Origin: Paenibacillus sambharensis
GTDB lineage: Bacteria; Bacillota; Bacilli; Paenibacillales; Paenibacillaceae
NCBI RefSeq assembly: GCF_003233845.1
Contig: NZ_QKRB01000060.1
Span: 114,806 to 178,805, forward strand
Reading direction: 5' to 3'
Length of the DNA: 64,000 nucleotides
Shown here in pieces: positions 26,541-34,963 of this stretch (positions are counted from its first letter, which is position 1; the number at the start of each line of letters is the position of its first letter). The notes under the pieces were generated by a model. It was not told the DNA's origin. It saw nothing but the letters and a program-made list of their open reading frames with translations, and did not search any database. The position numbers and the translations under genes are program-made.

Positions 26541-27098
26541 ATGCTTGAAAAACTAGGTTATGGTCGAGGTGCCGTCCTAACGTTCAACCAGAAGCGTAGT
26601 TGCGGACTTTGGTTTATAATTATTGGCTTGGTGATTACTATGGCTACTACTTTTGGCGGATCTTTTCAGGTGAATCCTTTAATTTTCATTCCAGGATATA
26701 TAATTGGTTACTATGTTTCATTTGGGAATCGGTATATTCAGAACAAACTTTCGCAAGGGGACAGCTCCCTGTTTCAGGATAAAACCGGAATAATCGCGGT
26801 TATTTTCCTTGGAATTTTGATTTTTTTGATTGCGGGTCCATTTATCCCTGGACAAAATTGGAGAATGGTTTGGTTGGGAGCGTTTCTTGCTACAGGGCTG
26901 CATTTTTTCATTTTTTACTATGTCCATGGAAAATCCATGCTCGTAGTCGGCACACTTTGTTCTTTTATTTCTGTTGTGGGAATGATCATGGCGAGCATTC
27001 CTTTCATTTATTTCGGTATCGCTGATGGTGCGGTTAAATTGGGGGTTGGTTTATATCTTTTATTTTTATCTAAGCCTACAACCAGCGGCATCAAGTAA
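26541..27098 (+). CDS. Small multi-pass membrane protein of unknown function
   Basis: About 185 aa, with five to six hydrophobic segments (for example WFIIIGLVITMATTFGG, FIPGYIIGYYVSFG and IIAVIFLGILIFLIAG). It resembles small conserved Firmicute membrane proteins of unknown role, but I cannot name a function. ATG 26541 follows AAAGGAGGA at 26528-26536. It sits between two broken transposases, so it may be cargo or a host gene stranded by rearrangement. Apparently intact. Confidence 0.65.
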   Translation: MLEKLGYGRGAVLTFNQKRSCGLWFIIIGLVITMATTFGGSFQVNPLIFIPGYIIGYYVSFGNRYIQNKLSQGDSSLFQDKTGIIAVIFLGILIFLIAGPFIPGQNWRMVWLGAFLATGLHFFIFYYVHGKSMLVVGTLCSFISVVGMIMASIPFIYFGIADGAVKLGVGLYLLFLSKPTTSGIK

Positions 27099-27114
27099 GC
27101 TTGCTGCGGAAGAG

Positions 27115-28110
27115 AGGGGTCCAAGAGGTCGTCATTCCTGGATCACCAACTTTCGATGTTCAACAAGGCTAATCGTGCGATGGACTTTCTCGTCTAGTCA
27201 GATGGGGACATCCAACGGGAAGTGCTTCATTCCGTTGCTGACTTGTTGAATCTCGAAGTCGATCTACGCTTCTTTGACACAACATCCACCTACTTCGAGA
27301 CCGAGGAGACGGACGAGGAATCACTTCGTCAACATGGCTCTACTCCAAGGATCGGTCAGACTTGCCACAAGTTGTCATTGGATTCGCCGTAACGCGGGAT
27401 GGCATTCCTGTCCGCTGGTGGGCCTGGGCAGGCAACACCGCAGACATGAGCGTGGTGCCTAAGGTAAAGAAGGATCTGATCGGCTGGAAGCCCGGGCGAG
27501 TCATCTCAGTGGCAGACCGCGGGGTCTCGTCTGAAGCGAATCTCCGCATTTTCCAGTAGTCCGGTGGTCATTACATCATTGGCGAGAAGTTGTCTTCCGG
27601 CAAACCGACGGTCGAGGTAGCCCTTGTTCATTCCGCCAAAGATATTACAATCGGCGATGGAGAGGTGCGCAAGCTGCGAATGGACAAGCAGGCCGTCAAA
27701 GCCATGGAACGCCTAGGCGGGAAGTATCTGATCCAGACATCAGACGATACGCTCTCTTCTGAGGATGTCGTGCTCGGCTACAAACAGCTTCTCAAAGTCG
27801 TAGCCGCGTTTCGAACGCTAAAGCAGTCGCTGGCCCCGTCTACCATCGAAAAGACGATCGTATTCGCTCGTATGTGATTCTTTGCTGGCTGGACTGATGC
27901 TGATCCGAATCGTTGAGAACAAAACAGGCAGGATGTGGCGTGATGTACGAAATCTGTTCCAGCGCATTCATCTGATCGATTCTCGCTCTGTCGCTGGTAC
28001 GATCTTACAGCGAATGGAATTGACGGAGGAACACAAGGGTATTCTTAATAGCTTGAATTCCCCCGAACCCCAGCAAATATGGGACATTTCCGTAAATTAT
28101 CCCCGAAAAT
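27115..28110 (+). pseudogene. Degraded IS1634-like transposase remnant
   Basis: Several plus-strand pieces in changing frames together resemble an IS1634-family (IS4-superfamily) DDE transposase: FAVTRDGIPVRWWAWAGN, VISVADRGVSSEANLR, then after an in-frame stop (27557-27559) GGHYIIGEKL, and after a frameshift MLIRIVENKTGRMWRDVRN. The N-terminus is eroded. At least one stop codon and two frame changes make it non-functional. A terminator-like hairpin lies at 28210-28247. Confidence 0.7.
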
Positions 28111-28209
28111 CTGTAAGCATACGCCAAGTTATCCACAGACCGTCCAATCAGGTATTCTTTTTTTGCTAGGTGAATATTAAACTTGGGAATCAGTTACATA
28201 TCGGCATGA

Positions 28210-28247
28210 AAGGCCACCTTCGGATCTAGAGCGATGGTGGCCTTTTC
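28210..28247 (+). terminator. Hairpin terminator after the IS1634-like remnant
   Basis: AAGGCCACC (28210-28218) pairs perfectly with GGTGGCCTT (28236-28244), then TTCG follows. Usable as a terminator in the plus direction, with a short T-run. Confidence 0.5.
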
Positions 28248-28439
28248 GTATTACAATATATTATGCGAACCATTTTTATTAGAAAATGCCGGCATCCCTT
28301 GTCCTACAAGGCTTTTTCTGGTGGTCGAGTCGATAATACGGAGTGTTTTGCGGTCTGCGATCGAACAGTATGAGGAGGAGCGTTGATACTTACATTCACA
28401 AGGATGACTTTGATATCAAGCCGAGACGTAAACTCAGCA

Positions 28440-28515
28440 ACTGCCGGAACCTCCAGCTACATCATTGGTTCCTCAGCACGGCTCAATCTGCCTGAACCGG
28501 TTCCTCGGAGAACAA
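28440..28515 (+). pseudogene. Decayed 3' end of a galactokinase-like gene
   Basis: The DNA aligns with the last 70 nt of the intact galK (1587-1658) at roughly two-thirds identity with a 2-nt deletion. Translated around the deletion it reads GTSSYII then VPQHGSICLNRFLGE, against GTRSYII-QVRQHGAICLNRFLVQ in GalK. Only this C-terminal tail is left; sequence upstream to 28260 shows no further GalK similarity. It is too diverged to be a recent copy of the galK in this window. Confidence 0.5.
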
Positions 28516-28667
28516 AAACCCCACCGGGCAGCGGTGCGTAACAACGGCTGTCCAAATCCCGGCAGGCATACATTAGGCTCTGGTCTGCAGAACAGCGGCA
28601 GGCAAGCGGGTTTACCGGAGAGGGAGACCTGCTTGTCATGCTTACATACAGAAAGAGGCGAAGGGAA

Positions 28668-29603
28668 ATGAAGATCGACCGGCTGCTGGCTATAACCGTG
28701 CTGCTGCTGGGGCGAAAGCGTGTGACGGCGGCAGAGCTGGCTGAACGGTTCGAGGTAACCATGAAGACTATTTACCGCGATATGGAGACGCTGGGCATGG
28801 CGGGGCTGCCGATTGTTTCGCATCAAGGTGCGGCGGGCGGCTACGAAATTATGGAGCAGTTTACGCTGGATAGACAGCTTGTAACAGGCAGGGAAATTGC
28901 TTCTCTATTGGCGGCCCTGAAGGGGATGCATTATGCGCTTGATGACCGGACATTCGCCAGTCTGGAGGAGAAGATCAGGGCTCTTCTCACGAAGACGGAT
29001 GAGCAGGACGGAGATAAGCATTCGGCTGAACTGGTGTTTGATTTTCACCCGTGGGGCCAGGGGCCGCTGAATAGAGATAAAGTTATTCTGTTTCGCAAGG
29101 CGATCAGGGAGCGGCGCAGGGTGAGACTGCGGTATCTCGATGGAAGCGGGGAAGAGAGCTTCCGCTCAGTTGAGCCATATACGCTGATTATGAAAGGGTC
29201 CAGCTGGTACGTTCAAGCATACTGCACCTTACGCGAGGACTACCGTCTGTTCCGGTTGTCGCGGGTAATGGAACCCGTGCTAGAACAGCAGACATTCATA
29301 ATGAGGAATCCTCCTGAACTGGAAACAATCGGATGGAAGCGGGAATGGTCTGGACATACTGAGATAGAGGTTATCCTCTGCTACAGGCCGGAAGCTCTAC
29401 ACCGGGTTCTGGATATTTTCCGCCCGGATCAGATCCGTTATGAAGCAGACGGCTCCTGCCGGGTGCAGGCCTGTCTACCTGTGGATGACTGGTTTCATTC
29501 CATGCTGCTCAGCTTCGGTGCCCAGGTCAAGGTGCTGCATCCGCCCTCGCTAGCGGAGGAAATAAGGCAGCAGGCCATCCTGATGCTGCAGCAGTATGAA
29601 TAA
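28668..29603 (+). CDS. YafY-type WYL-domain transcriptional regulator
   Basis: A 311-aa DNA-binding protein: N-terminal winged helix-turn-helix (KRVTAAELAERFEVTMKTIYRDMETL, about residues 18-43) with HTH_11 layout, then a WYL domain (about residues 140-215, with WYVQAYC and FRLSRV) and a C-terminal WCX extension. WYL domains sense small or nucleic-acid ligands. ATG 28668 with GAAGGGA upstream is preferred; a longer frame from 28638 lacks a good RBS. The GyrI-like gene about 130 bp downstream is a common partner. Confidence 0.88.
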   Translation: MKIDRLLAITVLLLGRKRVTAAELAERFEVTMKTIYRDMETLGMAGLPIVSHQGAAGGYEIMEQFTLDRQLVTGREIASLLAALKGMHYALDDRTFASLEEKIRALLTKTDEQDGDKHSAELVFDFHPWGQGPLNRDKVILFRKAIRERRRVRLRYLDGSGEESFRSVEPYTLIMKGSSWYVQAYCTLREDYRLFRLSRVMEPVLEQQTFIMRNPPELETIGWKREWSGHTEIEVILCYRPEALHRVLDIFRPDQIRYEADGSCRVQACLPVDDWFHSMLLSFGAQVKVLHPPSLAEEIRQQAILMLQQYE

Positions 29604-29729
29604 AGGGACTATCCGCTGCGCTGCGATGACTTGCGAAGATTCGGCTGGCTGCTTGCAAACTGGACATAAAGCTGTCTGTGTTGCTCCTTTATACTGTTCG
29701 TAAACAAGAGGAAAGAGGGCAGATCATTA

Positions 29730-30236
29730 ATGAACACCCAATATGTTGAACGAGCATCCCTGACATTGATCGGTTTATCGGCAAGGACAACGAACGCAGA
29801 GGAAGCAGCCGGCAGTGGCCGCCTCCCTCAGCTGTGGCAGCAGTATCTGGAAAGCGGACAGCTGGGAGGTGCGGCGGTGGACAATCCGCATCTGGTGTAC
29901 GCGTTGTATACGGATTACGAGAGTGATGCTAGCGGCGCTTACACTGTTCTGATCGGGCATGAGTCTTCCGAACTGCTGCAGGAGCTGCCGAAGGAGACGG
30001 CGTCTTTGCCCGCCTTGGCAAGAGTGTCTGTTCCCTCTGGCAGCTACATGGAATTTACTACGCGCAAGGGGCCAATATGGGAGGTCACAGCAGAAGCCTG
30101 GCAGGATATCTGGTCCTATTTCAACCAGTCCGAAGTAGAGCAGCGTACATATGCGGGCGATTACGAGCTGTATGATTTCAGCAAGTGGACACCAGATGAA
30201 GCGGTTGTCAGCATTTATATTGGTATCAGGGGCTGA
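29730..30236 (+). CDS. GyrI-like/effector-binding domain protein
   Basis: A 168-aa single-domain protein with the SOUL/GyrI-like small-molecule-binding fold. Visible patterns are PQLWQQYL near the start, VYALYTDYESDASGAYTVLIG in the middle, VPSGSYMEFTTRKGP and a C-terminal DYELYDF plus VSIYIGIR strand. Such domains bind amphipathic or cationic compounds and are often encoded next to AraC- or WYL-type regulators, as here. It has no DNA-binding domain of its own. Probably a ligand sensor or sequestering protein. Confidence 0.8.
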   Translation: MNTQYVERASLTLIGLSARTTNAEEAAGSGRLPQLWQQYLESGQLGGAAVDNPHLVYALYTDYESDASGAYTVLIGHESSELLQELPKETASLPALARVSVPSGSYMEFTTRKGPIWEVTAEAWQDIWSYFNQSEVEQRTYAGDYELYDFSKWTPDEAVVSIYIGIRG

Positions 30237-30321
30237 GAGCAGGCGGGATAGAATAGTGTCTGTATCAATTGCACAATCCTTCCAACTAAGGTAACCTTAG
30301 TGGTGGAGGGGATGCGCGAAT

Positions 30322-30837
30322 ATGATCGTAACGATGACAAGGGAAAAGTTTGACCGGCTTGAGGATGAGCGCCTGGGCTGGCTGTGCGTGGAACAGACGC
30401 TGATGTTCGTCCGGGGCCGGGATGCTAAGGTCAAGAAGCAGGCAATGGGACAGCTAAGCGATGCCCAGCGTGCGGCATGCATGTTCCGGGTGCTGTATGA
30501 TCATGCCAAGCCATCGGCTGCCGAGTATTACGGATGGATCGCCCATCTGCTGGACACCCCGGGTTACTGGGATGGGGTGACGAGCGGAATCCGTTTCTTC
30601 ACGGATGAGGATATGCTGATGCTGCTGGAAGAGTCCAAGGCTGCGGTGGAGGCGGAATGCCGGCACCGGGGAATTACCCTGCAGCAGGTCTCCATGAGTG
30701 ATCTGGACGCAAACGAAGAGCTGAACCGTAAGATTAATGGTCTGTATGAACGTTTTCTTGCAGTATCCGAGCAAAGCCACACCAGGATCGCCAATTATAT
30801 TCGCTCCAACCCGAGTACCTTTGTTCATCTTACGTAA
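30322..30837 (+). CDS. Conserved hypothetical protein
   Basis: A 171-aa, mostly helical, soluble protein with no signal peptide or membrane segment. Patterns such as SDAQRAACMFRVLYDHA and YYGWIAHLLDTPGYW are not tied to a function I know. ATG 30322 is preceded by GGTGGAGGGG with an 11-nt spacer. It stands alone between the GyrI-like gene and htpG. Confidence 0.65.
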   Translation: MIVTMTREKFDRLEDERLGWLCVEQTLMFVRGRDAKVKKQAMGQLSDAQRAACMFRVLYDHAKPSAAEYYGWIAHLLDTPGYWDGVTSGIRFFTDEDMLMLLEESKAAVEAECRHRGITLQQVSMSDLDANEELNRKINGLYERFLAVSEQSHTRIANYIRSNPSTFVHLT

Positions 30838-30911
30838 TCCGTCCCGCCACTCCACATACCAGTGTTCCTGCTAGTTAAACAAGCTGCCACCGATTTCGGA
30901 TAGAAACCCGG

Positions 30912-30941
30912 TTGACAGCTTTTTTTGGGTTATGGTATATA
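30912..30941 (+). promoter_or_regulatory. Sigma-A promoter of htpG
   Basis: TTGACA at 30912-30917 and TATATA at 30936-30941 (18-nt spacer; GTATAT one base earlier gives 17). The CIRCE operator lies 10 bp further on, so a repressor bound there would cover the start of transcription. Confidence 0.7.
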
Positions 30942-30951
30942 AAAGGAAGGG

Positions 30952-30978
30952 TTAGCACTCTGGATAGTAGAGTGCTAA
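30952..30978 (+). promoter_or_regulatory. CIRCE operator (HrcA binding site)
   Basis: Exact TTAGCACTC-N9-GAGTGCTAA (arms at 30952-30960 and 30970-30978). This is the consensus binding site of the heat-shock repressor HrcA. It puts the downstream htpG under HrcA control. The leader from here to the ATG is about 110 nt. Confidence 0.95.
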
Positions 30979-31088
30979 CAGACGTATAGCATAGAGCACC
31001 AGCCCAGAAGGCTGGCTTCATAGGACAAGCGTAACCCAGCAGCTAACGTCGTCTTATTTTCCAATGTGAAGGGAGAAGGACACAAACC

Positions 31089-32969
31089 ATGGCTAAGCAG
31101 CAGTTTAAGGCCGAATCCAAGCGTCTGCTTGAGATGATGATCAACTCGATCTATACGCAGCGGGAGATCTTCCTGCGGGAGCTCATCTCGAATGCGAGTG
31201 ACGCCATTGACAAGATCTATTACAAGGCGCTGACCGACGACAGTCTTGTTTTCAACAAAGAGGATTACTATATCACCATTAAGGCGGACAAGGAAAATCG
31301 CACGCTGACCATTTCTGATACTGGAATTGGCATGACGAAGGAAGAGCTGGAGAACAACCTCGGCGTAATCGCCAAATCCGGCTCGCTTGCCTTCAAGAAG
31401 GAGAACGAGGCCAAGGAGGGCCACAACATCATCGGCCAGTTCGGCGTCGGCTTCTATGCCGCGTTCATGGTTGCGGATGTCGTCACGGTCATCAGCCGTG
31501 CGCTAGGCACCGGCGAAGCGTTCAAGTGGGAGTCCGCAGGCGCGGACGGCTATTCCATCGAACCAAGCGAGAAGCTTGAAGTCGGTACGGATATTATTTT
31601 GAAGATCAAGGAGAACACCGAGGACGACCAATACGACGAATATCTGGATGAATACCGTCTGCGCTCCATCGTGAAGAAGTATTCGGACTTCATCCGCTAC
31701 CCGATCAAGATGGATGTGAAGAAGTCCCGGCAGAAGGAAGGCGCGGAGAACGAATACGAGGAGTACGTGGAGGAAGAGACGGTCAACAGCATGGTGCCGA
31801 TCTGGCGCAAGAACAAGAACGAGCTGAAGACTGAGGACTACGAGAACTTCTACTTCGAGAAGCGCTACGGCTTCGACAAGCCGCTGAAGCATATTCATAT
31901 CAGCGCGGACGGCGCTGTCGTATACAATGCTATTCTGTTCATTCCGGAAAATACGCCCTTCGATTACTACACGAAGGAGTACGAGAAGGGGCTTGAGCTG
32001 TATTCGAACGGCGTTCTCATTATGAACAAATGCGGCGACCTGCTGCCGGATTATTTCAGCTTCGTCAAGGGTATGGTGGATTCCGAGGACCTGTCGCTGA
32101 ACATTTCCAGGGAAATGCTGCAGCATGACCGCCAGCTGAAGCTGATCGCGAAGAACATTAAGAACAAGATCAAGAGCCAGCTGCTCAGCCTGCTGAAGGA
32201 CGAGCGCGAGAACTACGAGAAGTTCTACCAGTCATTCGGCAGACAGCTGAAGTACGGCGTGTACAGCGATTATGGCGCAAACAAGGACGATCTGCAGGAT
32301 CTGCTGATGTTCCGCTCCTCTGCGGAGAAGAAGCTGGTTACGCTGGACGAGTATGTATCGCGCATGCCGGAAGACCAGAAATTCATCTACTACGCTGCAG
32401 GCGATTCGATTGACCGGATCGAGAAGCTCCCGCAGACCGAGCTGGTTGCGGACAAAGGCTACGAAATCCTGTACTTCACCGACGATGTGGACGAGTTCGC
32501 CATCAAGATGATCATGAAGTATAAGGACAAGGAATTCAAATCCGTCCAGAGCAGCGATCTTGGCATCGAGCCCGACAGCAGCGAGGAGAAGAACGAGGCG
32601 GAGGAGAAGGACAACCAGGAGCTGTTCGAGCACATGCAGTCGATCCTGGCGGACAAGGTGAAGGCGGTCAAGGCGTCCAAGCGTCTGAAGTCGCATCCGG
32701 TCTGCCTCTCCACCGAAGGCGATCTGTCCATTGAGATGGAGAAGGTGCTGAACGCGATGCCGAATTCGCAGGAAATCAAGGCGGACAAGGTCCTCGAGAT
32801 CAACGTCAACCATGAGGTATTCAAGTCGCTGAAGGAAGCGTATGCGAACGACAAGGACAAGCTCAGCCTGTACACGAACCTGCTGTACGGCCAGGCGATG
32901 CTGATCGAAGGCCTGCCGATCCAGGACCCGGTGGCGTTCACGAACGATATTTGCAAGGTAATGGTGTAG
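31089..32969 (+). CDS. htpG: Chaperone protein HtpG (Hsp90)
   Basis: A 626-aa cytosolic Hsp90. N-terminal GHKL ATPase with [27 protein letters not shown] (about residues 10-36), [13 protein letters not shown] and [13 protein letters not shown]; middle domain with [25 protein letters not shown] sequence; C-terminal dimerisation domain. It lacks the eukaryotic acidic linker and MEEVD tail, as bacterial HtpG does. ATG 31089 follows AAGGGAGAAGG. Expression should rise on heat shock by release of HrcA from the CIRCE site. Confidence 0.97.
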   Translation: MAKQQFKAESKRLLEMMINSIYTQREIFLRELISNASDAIDKIYYKALTDDSLVFNKEDYYITIKADKENRTLTISDTGIGMTKEELENNLGVIAKSGSLAFKKENEAKEGHNIIGQFGVGFYAAFMVADVVTVISRALGTGEAFKWESAGADGYSIEPSEKLEVGTDIILKIKENTEDDQYDEYLDEYRLRSIVKKYSDFIRYPIKMDVKKSRQKEGAENEYEEYVEEETVNSMVPIWRKNKNELKTEDYENFYFEKRYGFDKPLKHIHISADGAVVYNAILFIPENTPFDYYTKEYEKGLELYSNGVLIMNKCGDLLPDYFSFVKGMVDSEDLSLNISREMLQHDRQLKLIAKNIKNKIKSQLLSLLKDERENYEKFYQSFGRQLKYGVYSDYGANKDDLQDLLMFRSSAEKKLVTLDEYVSRMPEDQKFIYYAAGDSIDRIEKLPQTELVADKGYEILYFTDDVDEFAIKMIMKYKDKEFKSVQSSDLGIEPDSSEEKNEAEEKDNQELFEHMQSILADKVKAVKASKRLKSHPVCLSTEGDLSIEMEKVLNAMPNSQEIKADKVLEINVNHEVFKSLKEAYANDKDKLSLYTNLLYGQAMLIEGLPIQDPVAFTNDICKVMV

Positions 32970-32998
32970 GCAGTGTTTAGCTGATAGATGTAAAAGAG

Positions 32999-33037
32999 AC
33001 AGCCCGTCCCGGGTGTATCCGGGGGCGGGCTGTTTTT
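32999..33037 (+). terminator. Rho-independent terminator of htpG
   Basis: ACAGCCCG (32999-33006) plus further G/C pairs opposite CGGGCTGT (33026-33033), followed by TTTT. Confidence 0.85.
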
Positions 33038-33160
33038 GCTGGATATGATTATTTTAACAAACCTATTAGGTGCAGGTATGTATAATACTGGAGTAATTGT
33101 TAAACAACTGATAGAGCAGTGCCTTACTAACGCAACCATCTTTCCGGGGGAGCAACGTCT

Positions 33161-34395
33161 ATGATCAATAAACAGACTGTCCAAGCACGCTGGCTTATAC
33201 TTATTGATTTTTTGTATGAACTCAATTTTTTCACACTTATATTTGCCGTATTCCTGGCGGAAAGCGGCCTGTCGCTCGTTACCATCAGCTTGGCCTTTGC
33301 GGTACGGAGTGCATGCAAGATGCTGCTGGAATTTCCGTCAGGACTGCTTGCAGACCGCTGGGGCAGGAAGAACATCGTGATGATCGGCCTCGGGTTATCC
33401 GCTGCAGCATATTTACTCTATATATGGATTCCGCCGAGGTTGTCGTTGGGGTCATTATCCTTCATACGGTCGGCTACTGCTTAATCTCCGGGGCCATTGA
33501 TGCTCTATTCTTCGATTCTATTCCCGCAGGCTATGAAGACCGGTACAGTGCGCTGTACAGCTTGTTTTACAGAATCGCTCTGGGTTTATCTGCTCTCGGT
33601 GCCGGTCTGATGTCAGCGTTTGCCGGCTATGCCTTTTGTTTTTGCAGCAGTGCTTTTACATGTTTGTTGTCGCTCGTTCTTCTCTGGAAGTTCGTATCGG
33701 TTCCTCAAGGTCTGAACGTGGAGCAGAACGCGGATCCCAGCTTGCTGAGGAAGCATCCTCTTCATAATCTAAGGCCTATATTTGCTTCCAGGATTATTTA
33801 TTATTTTGTTATCCTCGGCTTTGCTATTGATGCGGTACATATTCCTCTCGAAAATTTCCTGCCTGTCTTCCTGAAGGACGCCGGGTTTTCGAATGAAGAA
33901 ATCGGTTATTTTGCAACGATGGGCTTTATTGCCGGTGCTTTTATGACCTATTTCATTCTGCCTCGAATTCGCCGTTATCTTTCAGGTGCAGCGGTACTCG
34001 CTATCCTCCCCTTCCTCGCTCTAGGTGCTGTTTATGGCATTGTGTCGAGCCGTGGGTGGCTCGTATTAATCTTCTTCCTGCTGTCCACGCTGATCATGAG
34101 CATGTATACGGCCAGTAAATTTTCGCTGCTCAATCAGTCCATTCAACCTGCATACCGGTCGTCAACATTATCGTTTGTTTACTTTATGGTCGGCGTAACA
34201 GGCATGCTGAGTAATTCGGCGTACGGATTTCTAGCAGACCTCTTTGGTCTGTCTGGTGCTTTCAAATTCATTCTCTTCGTGATGGCTCCAATACTTCTGC
34301 TGGCAAATATTATGTTCCGCGGAACCATAAGGCGGCAAAGCTGGAATACCAGAACGGGCTTGCGGACCGATCTGGAGACCGAGACAGGGGTGTGA
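33161..34395 (+). pseudogene. MFS transporter, interrupted by a frameshift
   Basis: Two overlapping frames together give one ordinary 12-helix major-facilitator protein. The first part (33161 to about 33430) has LIDFLYELNFFTLIFAVFLAESG and the loop 2-3 motif GLLADRWGRKN. The second part (from about 33440 to 34395) continues with VVVGVIILHTVGYCLISGAIDALFFDS and the remaining helices, ending near TETGV. The change of frame (-1) falls near 33430-33445. ATG 33161 has GGGGGAGC upstream. It may be a true pseudogene or a sequencing error in a functional efflux gene. Substrate unknown. Confidence 0.8.
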
Positions 34396-34760
34396 ATTGA
34401 CCAGACATGCAAGAAGGGCCGTCATTATTTGTGTGCAGGCATGAATTGTTGAGTGTTGAGAGCGGCTTGGTTTAAGCTGATAGCCTTCACAGGCCACTGC
34501 CTCAAATAAACCTGCGATTGTGCAGGCTTTAATATAGATCGTCGGAAGGGAAACGCAAAGCCTGCAAATGTGCAGGAATTCAGCCAGGGAGGAGATAGGC
34601 AGGCATTTGGGGACTCGAAAAAGATGCACTTTCGCAGGCATTTCTCGCTTGAACTTACTTTAGCAGGTATATAGATGCACATTTGCAGGTTTTCGAAATG
34701 AGAGGCCAATCAATCAGATTAGCAAAAGCATTAATTAGTTAATTCCTGGTTGATTTTCCT
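34396..34760. repeat. Intergenic array of short inverted repeats (CCTGCAAATGTGCA family)
   Basis: Four copies or near copies of a 14-16 bp unit lie in this non-coding stretch: CCTGCGATTGTGCAGG at 34511-34526, CCTGCAAATGTGCAGG at 34561-34576, TGCACTTTCGCAGG at 34625-34638 (inverted) and TGCACATTTGCAGG at 34676-34689 (inverted, exact reverse complement of the second copy's first 14 bp). A further TGTGCAGG is near 34432. Spacing is irregular (50-65 bp). No gene is visible. Confidence 0.65.
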
Positions 34761-34777
34761 CTTGTGTCCGGTATAAT
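34750..34777 (+). promoter_or_regulatory. Promoter of the GH43 gene
   Basis: TTGATT at 34750-34755, 16-nt spacer, perfect TATAAT at 34772-34777. The cre-like site follows 16 bp later. Confidence 0.6.
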
Positions 34778-34793
34778 ATAACTGTAACAAAAA

Positions 34794-34807
34794 TGTAAGC
34801 GTATTCA
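34794..34807 (+). promoter_or_regulatory. cre-like site (CcpA) in front of GH43
   Basis: TGTAAGCGTATTCA fits the catabolite-responsive element consensus TGWNANCGNTNWCA at all but one fixed position (A instead of T after the CGN). It lies just downstream of the promoter, a repressing position. Confidence 0.55.
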
Positions 34808-34963
34808 CAAAAATAAGAAAGGAGGCAGCTGAACAGAAAGGGAACAGCTGAACAGGGCAGTTAACCTGCTGTAGCGGTTTGGATGGTTCTGGCCGTACAG
34901 TATGCTGGTCTGCATGTTAGGCTGGCTGAACAGATGAAGAACATGATGGGGAGGAATAAAATA

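Noticed and set aside
1587..28515. galK 3' end and its remnant as attL/attR of an integrated element
   Set aside because: The two copies are only about two-thirds identical with an indel, and no integrase gene is found between them, so they are not a recent attachment-site duplication.
34396..34760. Possible CRISPR array
   Set aside because: Units are only 14-16 bp, occur in both orientations and have uneven spacing; no cas genes are present.
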